A stretch of DNA of 64,000 bases, taken from Saturnia japonica (lineage: Eukaryota > Arthropoda > Insecta > Lepidoptera > Saturniidae). Under the pieces are notes generated by a model, which was not told the origin of the DNA, did not search any database, and saw only the letters and a program-made list of their open reading frames with translations. Position 1 is the first letter of the stretch. Each line of letters begins with the position of its first letter. The translations under genes were made by a program, and so were the position numbers. The stretch is taken from contig CM065331.1 of the NCBI GenBank assembly GCA_033032175.1, positions 10,354,370 to 10,418,369 of the forward strand, read 5' to 3'. This document shows, in pieces, positions 53,761-64,000 of this stretch.

Positions 53761-56700
53761 AACTTTTATACTGGTATGTATTTGATACACATGTATATTT
53801 GGGTTTCCGTGAGTGATTACAATGCCGCGTTTGAGATTAAAAGGTTTTTTGTAATTAAGAATAACAAACAGATACACTCTTTACGCCAATACTTGTTAAA
53901 CAAACGGCATTCCCTTTTCTAACAAATTTTAAACTCTTTATAGGGATGTTTGTACAATTGTTTACTGGTGTTTCCGTGATGATTAAATGTATTGAGAGTA
54001 AGGTTTATTAATACACTAGGTTTAAACTAACTTTACCAAACTAAATCCAAACAGTTGGCCCATTCTATAAAATTTAAAATTTTCTATTGGATGTATTGGA
54101 ACCTGTGATGATACTGGTGTTTGGTGTAAAATGGGTATTGAGTAAGAGTTTTTTAAAAGTACACATAGGCAAATAATCTTAGGCCAATTTGTTATAAACA
54201 ATTGCCCTATTCTACTCAAATTTATAAACTCTTAACGTGGTGTATTTGTAACATTGTGATAAACTGGTGTTTCGTGAGTGTTTAAATCCCTTATTGAGAT
54301 TAAGGTTTATTGTAATAATACACGTATTTAAACAGATACATTTTAGCTCAATACCGTTAAATACAACAGTCCCTATCTCAAATTTTAAACTCTTTAAGTG
54401 GTAGTATTTGTAACATTGTGATGATACTGGTGTTTCGTGAGTGTTTAAATCCCTTATTGAGATTAAGGTTTATTGTAATAATACCGATATTTAAAACAGA
54501 TACATTTTAGGCCCCATAGTTAACTACAACAGTTCCCTTTCTCTAACGTTTATAAACTCCTTTCTATAGGTTGTATTGTCCTTGTGATAATGGTGTGTTG
54601 AGGATTACAAGCGTATTGAGATGTAAGATTTTTTGTAATAAGACACGATGGTTTACAACAGATACTTTTAGCCCAATATTGTAAACTACAACTGTGCCCA
54701 ATTCTCTAAAGTTTCTAAATCCCTATCTGGTAAGATTTGATAACTTGTGTGATACTGGTGTGTCTGGGATTACAAGCGTATTGAGATGTAAGATTTTTTG
54801 TAATAAGACACGATGGTTTAAAAATATTTTAGGCCAATTTGGTTAACTACAACAGGTCCCATAACTCTACAATTTTAAACTCTTCTATGTGGTGTATTTG
54901 TACAATTGTGATGATCCTGGTGTTCCGTGGTGATTAATGCCGATTGAGATGTAAAGTTTATTTGTAATAAGTACAGGTTTAAACAATAATTTTAGCCCAA
55001 TACTGTTAACTACGAACAGGGCTAACTCTTTCAAATTCAAATCTTTTATACCGGGTATGTTTTGGTCCATTGTTGATACTTGTTCCGTAGTGGATTAAAC
55101 CCTTTGAGATGTAAGAGTTTAGTAATAAGTACACATAGGTTTACAAAAGCTACATCTTTAGTAATACTTGTTAAATAGCAACATTTGCCGCATTCTTATA
55201 AAAATTTCAAACTTTCTATCTGGTAATTTGATAACTTGTGTATACTGGTGTTCTGGGTTACAATGGGTATTGAAGTAAGGTTTTTGTAATAAGTACACGT
55301 TAGGTTAAAAGTAACTCTTAGGTCCATATTGTTAAACACGAACATTTGCCCATTACTCTTTCTAAACTCTTCTATGTGGTTATTTGGATACAATTGTGAT
55401 GAATGGTTTCGTGAGGATTATTTGGTAATTAGTAAGAGTTTTTGAAAATACACTGGTTTACAAACAATAACTTTTACCCAAAGTTAAATAGGAACATTTT
55501 GCCCTTCACAAATTTCATAAACTCTTTATAGTGGTTATTTGGATAACCTGTGTTATATGGTGTTTCCGTTGAGTGTTAAATGGTATTGTGTAAGATTTTT
55601 TAAAATACACTGGTTCAAAACTAAATTTAGGCCCAATGTTAAACTACGAACAGTTCCAAATTCTTTCAAATTTATAAACTCTTCAAGTGGTTATTTGGTA
55701 CCTGTGATTATAGGGTTGTCTGAGTATTAAATGGGTATTAATAAGATTTTTTTAAAATACACCGGTTTCAACAATAACTTTTGCCCAATGTTAAATACAA
55801 CATGTCCCTTCTTTTAAAATTTTAAACCCTTTCATAGTGGTTATTTTACCTGTGATTATATGGTTTCTGAGTGTTAAATGGATTTAGTTAAGAGTTTTTA
55901 AAAGTACACTGGGTTCAAAAGCTTTTTAGCCAATTGTTAATTACCAACAGTCCCATTCTTTCTAACAAATTTTAAACTCTTTATACTGGTTGTTGGTAAC
56001 TTAATCGGTTTCTGAGTATTAAACCCTTTGAAGTAAGGTTTATTTTAAAAGTACACGGTTTACAACAAAATCTTTAAAGCCCAAATTGTTAATTACAACA
56101 GTCCCATTCTTTACAAATTTTAAACCTTTATACTGGTGTTTTAACATTTTAATCCGGTTTTCGTGAGATTTAAACCCTTTAGAGTAAGGTTTTTTTAAAA
56201 AACCAATTTTACAACAATAATTTTACGAAATTGTAAACAAACTTCCCTATTCTTCAAATTTAAACTTTTAACTGGTATGTATTTGGATTTACACTTGTGA
56301 TTTGGTGTTGGATATACAATTGTTTGATATAAGGTTATTTTAATAAGAACATTTACAACAAAATTTTTACGAAATTGTTAAACTACAAATCCCATTCCTC
56401 AAATTTAAATTTTATACTGGTTTATTTGGTAACCATTGTGATAAATGTTTCCTAGGATTAAAGGCCTTTGAAGTAAGTTTTTTAATAAGAACATTTACAA
56501 CAAAATTTTTACGAAATTGTTAAATCAAACAGTCCCATTCTTTAAAATTTCATAACTTTTTAACTGGTTATTGATACAATTGTGATGAACTTGTCCGTGA
56601 GATTAAACCCTTTGAGAGTAAGGTTTTTTAAAAGAACATTTTAAAAATAACTCTTTAGGCCCAATTTTTAAACTCGAACATTGCCCTATTCTTAAAATTT

Positions 56701-57060
56701 CATAAATTTTATACTGGATGTTTTGATACCTTTAATACGGTTTGGTGTTAAATCCCTATTGGAATTAAAGTTTTAAAAGTACACTAGGTTCAAACTTTTT
56801 AGGCCAATTTTTAATACGAACAGTTTCCATAATCCTTTACTAATTTATAATTGTTATACGGTGTGTTGGCCTGTTATTACTGGCGTTGAATGAATTTATT
56901 TAATAGTAAATATTTACAAACAGCATAATTTTAAATTTTTACTTTTTTAACTACAACATCCCTATTTTACATTATTATTTATTATGTTTTTTCCTAACAT
57001 ACTATGGAATTACATTAATGGAGTCATTAAGGAGGAAATTGGTCTTAAAAAATTATTATT
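53761..57060 (+). repeat. Eroded block of the 207-bp satellite
   Basis: Each unit can be followed by landmarks ('tgttaaac', 'gtgatgatactggtgt', 'taataagtacac'), but units are shortened by many small deletions and base changes. Damage grows toward about 56 kb, then the array returns abruptly to perfect monomers near 57060. This looks more like a poor consensus over collapsed repeats than natural decay. Confidence 0.8.
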
Positions 57061-60000
57061 TTAATAACGATAGTTTACAAACAGCATACACTCTTTAGCG
57101 TCCAATACTTGTTAAACTACGCAACAGTGTGGCCGCTATTCTACTAACAAATTTCATAAACTCCTTTCTATACGTGGTATGTATTTGGATACACATTGTG
57201 ATGATACTGGTGTTTCCGTGAGTGATTACAATGCCGCGTATTGAGATGTAAGAGTTTATTTGTAATAAGTACACGATAGGTTTACAAACAGCATACACTC
57301 TTTAGCGCCCAATACTTGTTAAACTACGGAACAGTGTGGCCGCTATTCTACTAACAAATTTCATAAACTCCTTTCTATACGTGGTATGTATTTGGATACA
57401 CATTGTGATGATACTGGTGTGTCCGTGAGTGATTACAATGCCGCGTATTGAGATATAAGAGTTTATTTGTAATAAGTACACGATAGGTTTACAAACAGCA
57501 TACACTCTTTAGCGTCCAATACTTGTTAAACTACGGAACAGTGTGGCCGCTATTCTACTAACAAGTTTCATAAACTCCTTTCTATACGTGGTATGTATTT
57601 GGATACACATTGTGATGATACTGGTGTGTCCGTGAGTGATTACAATGCCGCGTATTGAGATGTAAGAGTTTATTTGTAATAAGTACACGATAGGTTTACA
57701 AACAGCATACACTCTTTAGCGCCCAATACTTGTTAAACTACGGAACAGTGTGGCCGCTATTCTACTAACAAATTTCATAAACTCCTTTCTATACGTGGTA
57801 TGTATTTGGATACACATTGTGATGATACTGGTGTGTCCGTGAGTGATTACAATGCCGCGTATTGAGATATAAGAGTTTATTTGTAATAAGTACACGATAG
57901 GTTTACAAACAGCATACACTCTTTAGCGTCCAATACTTGTTAAACTACGGAACAGTGTGGCCGCTATTCTACTAACAAGTTTCATAAACTCCTTTCTATA
58001 CGTGGTATGTATTTGGATACACATTGTGATGATACTGGTGTGTCCGTGAGTGATTACAATGCCGCGTATTGAGATGTAAGAGTTTATTTGTAATAAGTAC
58101 ACGATAGGTTTACAAACAGCATACACTCTTTAGCGCCCAATACTTGTTAAACTACGAAACAGTGTGGCCGCTATTCTACTAACAAGTTTCATAAACTCCT
58201 TTCTATACGTGGTATGTATTTGGATACACATTGTGATGATACTGGTGTTTCCGTGAGTGATTACAATGCCGCGTATTGAGATGTAAGAGTTTATTTGTAA
58301 TAAGTACACGATAGGTTTACAAACAGCATACACTCTTTAGCGTCCAATACTTGTTAAACTACGGAACAGTGTGGCCGCTATTCTACTAACAAATTTCATA
58401 AACTCCTTTCTATACGTGGTATGTATTTGGATACACATTGTGATGATACTGGTGTTTCCGTGAGTGATTACAATGCCGCGTATTGAGATGTAAGAGTTTA
58501 TTTGTAATAAGTACACGATAGGTTTACAAACAGCATACACTCTTTAGCGCCCAATACTTGTTAAACTACGGAACAGTGTGGCCGCTATTCTACTAACAAA
58601 TTTCATAAACTCCTTTCTATACGTGGTATGTATTTGGATACACATTGTGATGATACTGGTGTGTCCGTGAGTGATTACAATGCCGCGTATTGAGATGTAA
58701 GAGTTTATTTGTAATAAGTACACGATAGGTTTACAAACAGCATACACTCTTTAGCGCCCAATACTTGTTAAACTACGGAACAGTGTGGCCGCTATTCTAC
58801 TAACAAATTTCATAAACTCCTTTCTATACGTGGTATGTATTTGGATACACATTGTGATGATACTGGTGTGTCCGTGAGTGATTACAATGCCGCGTATTGA
58901 GATGTAAGAGTTTATTTGTAATAAGTACACGATAGGTTTACAAACAGCATACACTCTTTAGCGCCCAATACTTGTTAAACTACGGAACAGTGTGGCCGCT
59001 ATTCTACTAACAAATTTCATAAACTCCTTTCTATACGTGGTATGTATTTGGATACACATTGTGATGATACTGGTGTTTCCGTGAGTGATTACAATGCCGC
59101 GTATTGAGATGTAAGAGTTTATTTGTAATAAGTACACGATAGGTTTACAAACAGCATACACTCTTTAGCGTCCAATACTTGTTAAACTACGGAACAGTGT
59201 GGCCGCTATTCTACTAACAAATTTCATAAACTCCTTTCTATACGTGGTATGTATTTGGATACACATTGTGATGATACTGGTGTTTCCGTGAGTGATTACA
59301 ATGCCGCGTATTGAGATGTAAGAGTTTATTTGTAATAAGTACACGATAGGTTTACAAACAGCATACACTCTTTAGCGCCCAATACTTGTTAAACTACGGA
59401 ACAGTGTGGCCGCTATTCTACTAACAAATTTCATAAACTCCTTTCTATACGTGGTATGTATTTGGATACACATTGTGATGATACTGGTGTGTCCGTGAGT
59501 GATTACAATGCCGCGTATTGAGATGTAAGAGTTTATTTGTAATAAGTACACGATAGGTTTACAAACAGCATACACTCTTTAGCGCCCAATACTTGTTAAA
59601 CTACGGAACAGTGTGGCCGCTATTCTACTAACAAATTTCATAAACTCCTTTCTATACGTGGTATGTATTTGGATACACCTTGTGATGATACTGGTGTGTC
59701 CGTGAGTGATTACAATGCCGCGTATTGAGATATAAGAGTTTATTTGTAATAAGTACACGATAGGTTTACAAACAGCATACACTCTTTAGCGTCCAATACT
59801 TGTTAAACTACGGAACAGTGTGGCCGCTATTCTACTAACAAGTTTCATAAACTCCTTTCTATACGTGGTATGTATTTGGATACACATTGTGATGATACTG
59901 GTGTGTCCGTGAGTGATTACAATGCCGCGTATTGAGATGTAAGAGTTTATTTGTAATAAGTACACGATAGGTTTACAAACAGCATACACTCTTTAGCGCC

Positions 60001-63000
60001 CAATACTTGTTAAACTACGAAACAGTGTGGCCGCTATTCTACTAACAAGTTTCATAAACTCCTTTCTATACGTGGTATGTATTTGGATACACATTGTGAT
60101 GATACTGGTGTTTCCGTGAGTGATTACAATGCCGCGTATTGAGATGTAAGAGTTTATTTGTAATAAGTACACGATAGGTTTACAAACAGCATACACTCTT
60201 TAGCGTCCAATACTTGTTAAACTACGGAACAGTGTGGCCGCTATTCTACTAACAAATTTCATAAACTCCTTTCTATACGTGGTATGTATTTGGATACACA
60301 TTGTGATGATACTGGTGTTTCCGTGAGTGATTACAATGCCGCGTATTGAGATGTAAGAGTTTATTTGTAATAAGTACACGATAGGTTTACAAACAGCATA
60401 CACTCTTTAGCGCCCAATACTTGTTAAACTACGGAACAGTGTGGCCGCTATTCTACTAACAAATTTCATAAACTCCTTTCTATACGTGGTATGTATTTGG
60501 ATACACATTGTGATGATACTGGTGTGTCCGTGAGTGATTACAATGCCGCGTATTGAGATATAAGAGTTTATTTGTAATAAGTACACGATAGGTTTACAAA
60601 CAGCATACACTCTTTAGCGTCCAATACTTGTTAAACTACGGAACAGTGTGGCCGCTATTCTACTAACAAGTTTCATAAACTCCTTTCTATACGTGGTATG
60701 TATTTGGATACACATTGTGATGATACTGGTGTGTCCGTGAGTGATTACAATGCCGCGTATTGAGATGTAAGAGTTTATTTGTAATAAGTACACGATAGGT
60801 TTACAAACAGCATACACTCTATAGCGCCCAATACTTGTTAAACTACGAAACAGTGTGGCCGCTATTCTACTAACAAGTTTCATAAACTCCTTTCTATACG
60901 TGGTATGTATTTGGATACACATTGTGATGATACTGGTGTGTCCGTGAGTGATTACAATGCCGCGTATTGAGATATAAGAGTTTATTTGTAATAAGTACAC
61001 GATAGGTTTACAAACAGCATACACTCTTTAGCGCCCAATACTTGTTAAACTACGGAACAGTGTGGCCGCTATTCTACTAACAAGTTTCATAAACTCCTTT
61101 CTATACGTGGTATGTATTTGGATACACATTGTGATGATACTGGTGTGTCCGTGAGTGATTACAATGCCGCGTATTGAGATGTAAGAGTTTATTTGTAATA
61201 AGTACACGATAGGTTTACAAACAGCATACACTCTTTAGCGCCCAATACTTGTTAAACTACGAAACAGTGTGGCCGCTATTCTACTAACAAGTTTCATAAA
61301 CTCCTTTCTATACGTGGTATGTATTTGGATACACATTGTGATGATACTGGTGTTTCCGTGAGTGATTACAATGCCGCGTATTGAGATGTAAGAGTTTATT
61401 TGTAATAAGTACACGATAGGTTTACAAACAGCATACACTCTTTAGCGTCCAATACTTGTTAAACTACGGAACAGTGTGGCCGCTATTCTACTAACAAATT
61501 TCATAAACTCCTTTCTATACGTGGTATGTATTTGGATACACATTGTGATGATACTGGTGTTTCCGTGAGTGATTACAATGCCGCGTATTGAGATGTAAGA
61601 GTTTATTTGTAATAAGTACACGATAGGTTTACAAACAGCATACACTCTTTAGCGCCCAATACTTGTTAAACTACGGAACAGTGTGGCCGCTATTCTACTA
61701 ACAAATTTCATAAACTCCTTTCTATACGTGGTATGTATTTGGATACACATTGTGATGATACTGGTGTGTCCGTGAGTGATTACAATGCCGCGTATTGAGA
61801 TATAAGAGTTTATTTGTAATAAGTACACGATAGGTTTACAAACAGCATACACTCTTTAGCGTCCAATACTTGTTAAACTACGGAACAGTGTGGCCGCTAT
61901 TCTACTAACAAGTTTCATAAACTCCTTTCTATACGTGGTATGTATTTGGATACACATTGTGATGATACTGGTGTGTCCGTGAGTGATTACAATGCCGCGT
62001 ATTGAGATGTAAGAGTTTATTTGTAATAAGTACACGATAGGTTTACAAACAGCATACACTCTATAGCGCCCAATACTTGTTAAACTACGAAACAGTGTGG
62101 CCGCTATTCTACTAACAAGTTTCATAAACTCCTTTCTATACGTGGTATGTATTTGGATACACATTGTGATGATACTGGTGTGTCCGTGAGTGATTACAAT
62201 GCCGCGTATTGAGATATAAGAGTTTATTTGTAATAAGTACACGATAGGTTTACAAACAGCATACACTCTTTAGCGCCCAATACTTGTTAAACTACGGAAC
62301 AGTGTGGCCGCTATTCTACTAACAAATTTCATAAACTCCTTTCTATACGTGGTATGTATTTGGATACACATTGTGATGATACTGGTGTTTCCGTGAGTGA
62401 TTACAATGCCGCGTATTGAGATGTAAGAGTTTATTTGTAATAAGTACACGATAGGTTTACAAACAGCATACACTCTTTAGCGTCCAATACTTGTTAAACT
62501 ACGCAACAGTGTGGCCGCTATTCTACTAACAAATTTCATAAACTCCTTTCTATACGTGGTATGTATTTGGATACACATTGTGATGATACTGGTGTTTCCG
62601 TGAGTGATTACAATGCCGCGTATTGAGATGTAAGAGTTTATTTGTAATAAGTACACGATAGGTTTACAAACAGCATACACTCTTTAGCGCCCAATACTTG
62701 TTAAACTACGGAACAGTGTGGCCGCTATTCTACTAACAAATTTCATAAACTCCTTTCTATACGTGGTATGTATTTGGATACACATTGTGATGATACTGGT
62801 GTGTCCGTGAGTGATTACAATGCCGCGTATTGAGATATAAGAGTTTATTTGTAATAAGTACACGATAGGTTTACAAACAGCATACACTCTTTAGCGTCCA
62901 ATACTTGTTAAACTACGGAACAGTGTGGCCGCTATTCTACTAACAAGTTTCATAAACTCCTTTCTATACGTGGTATGTATTTGGATACACATTGTGATGA

Positions 63001-64000
63001 TACTGGTGTGTCCGTGAGTGATTACAATGCCGCGTATTGAGATGTAAGAGTTTATTTGTAATAAGTACACGATAGGTTTACAAACAGCATACACTCTATA
63101 GCGCCCAATACTTGTTAAACTACGAAACAGTGTGGCCGCTATTCTACTAACAAGTTTCATAAACTCCTTTCTATACGTGGTATGTATTTGGATACACATT
63201 GTGATGATACTGGTGTGTCCGTGAGTGATTACAATGCCGCGTATTGAGATATAAGAGTTTATTTGTAATAAGTACACGATAGGTTTACAAACAGCATACA
63301 CTCTTTAGCGCCCAATACTTGTTAAACTACGGAACAGTGTGGCCGCTATTCTACTAACAAATTTCATAAACTCCTTTCTATACGTGGTATGTATTTGGAT
63401 ACACATTGTGATGATACTGGTGTGTCCGTGAGTGATTACAATGCCGCGTATTGAGATGTAAGAGTTTATTTGTAATAAGTACACGATAGGTTTACAAACA
63501 GCATACACTCTTTAGCGCCCAATACTTGTTAAACTACGGAACAGTGTGGCCGCTATTCTACTAACAAATTTCATAAACTCCTTTCTATACGTGGTATGTA
63601 TTTGGATACACATTGTGATGATACTGGTGTTTCCGTGAGTGATTACAATGCCGCGTATTGAGATGTAAGAGTTTATTTGTAATAAGTACACGATAGGTTT
63701 ACAAACAGCATACACTCTTTAGCGTCCAATACTTGTTAAACTACGGAACAGTGTGGCCGCTATTCTACTAACAAGTTTCATAAACTCCTTTCTATACGTG
63801 GTATGTATTTGGATACACATTGTGATGATACTGGTGTGTCCGTGAGTGATTACAATGCCGCGTATTGAGATGTAAGAGTTTATTTGTAATAAGTACACGA
63901 TAGGTTTACAAACAGCATACACTCTTTAGCGCCCAATACTTGTTAAACTACGGAACAGTGTGGCCGCTATTCTACTAACAAATTTCATAAACTCCTTTCT
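57061..64000 (+). repeat. 207-bp satellite array, 33 clean monomers and beyond
   Basis: The landmark 'ccaatacttgttaaactacg' recurs at an exact 207-bp period to the window end. Variants are few and recurrent: gtgtgtcc/gtgtttcc, caaattt/caagttt, tacggaac/tacgaaac/tacgcaac, gatgtaag/gatataag, ctctttag/ctctatag, gcgtcc/gcgccc. A 67-codon minus-strand frame in each unit is a by-product of the 69-codon period. Confidence 0.98.

Noticed and set aside
57095..63922. Minus-strand 67-codon frames repeated in every satellite monomer, sometimes fused into 136 codons
   Set aside because: They follow from a monomer length (207) that is a multiple of three. The stop change (ctttag to ctatag) that fuses some is one of the common monomer variants. 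No start context, splice or codon signal supports coding.

Overview
The window is eukaryotic, AT-rich and dominated by transposable elements, and it looks like a moth or butterfly (Lepidoptera) chromosome. Genes are split by GT-AG introns. The repeats are of types common in Lepidoptera: Helitron-like elements with CTAG ends, Jockey-like and other LINE fragments, mariner, hAT, BEL/Pao, copia and errantivirus-like elements. Nothing prokaryotic was seen. Two runs of exactly 100 N (24882-24981 and 45630-45729) are scaffold gaps of unknown size.

The host gene content is a tandem array of importin-alpha (karyopherin-alpha, alpha-3/4-like) exons on the + strand. One first exon (19398-19457) carries the start codon and the first half of the importin-beta-binding region. 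Cassette A has only its fifth-position exon (27569-27745). Cassette B has four exons (30144-30815, 31496-31738, 32576-32851, 41830-42006) and perhaps a terminal exon (42784-42846). Cassette C has exons at 48929-49606, 51382-51624 and 53097-53372, then runs into a satellite array. Matching exons of B and C agree in length to within two codons, all introns are phase 0, and no exon has a stop. Both copies have lost most of the Trp/Asn pairs that bind classical nuclear localisation signals.

Layout. 1-9302: repeats and LINE/Helitron fragments, with one weak exon candidate. 9303-16293: a nearly intact BEL/Pao element (minus strand) with matching LTRs and a 5-bp target duplication. 16294-19397: Helitron pieces and a 123-bp tandem repeat inside a possible inverted-repeat element. 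19398-27568: first importin exon, Jockey-like LINE pieces, an errantivirus-like element whose pol is replaced by a 69-bp repeat, a gap and a decayed hAT transposon. 27569-33026: importin cassettes A and B. 33027-37613: a decayed copia element in cassette B's fourth intron. 38057-41105: a broken non-LTR element in the same intron. 41408-45629 and 45730-49951: two 4222-bp near-copies meeting at a gap, best read as one locus assembled twice from overlapping contigs. 49952-53372: rest of cassette C. 53378-64000: a 207-bp satellite starting at a splice donor of cassette C. Its central block is strangely eroded, and it then runs as 33 clean monomers to the window end.

The most interesting possibility is an importin-alpha-derived, possibly alternatively spliced, cargo-site-eroded gene array fused to a satellite that seems to have arisen from one of its own introns. 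In Drosophila, importin-alpha duplications and nuclear-transport genes have been tied to genetic conflict and satellite-based meiotic drive, so the combination deserves a check.
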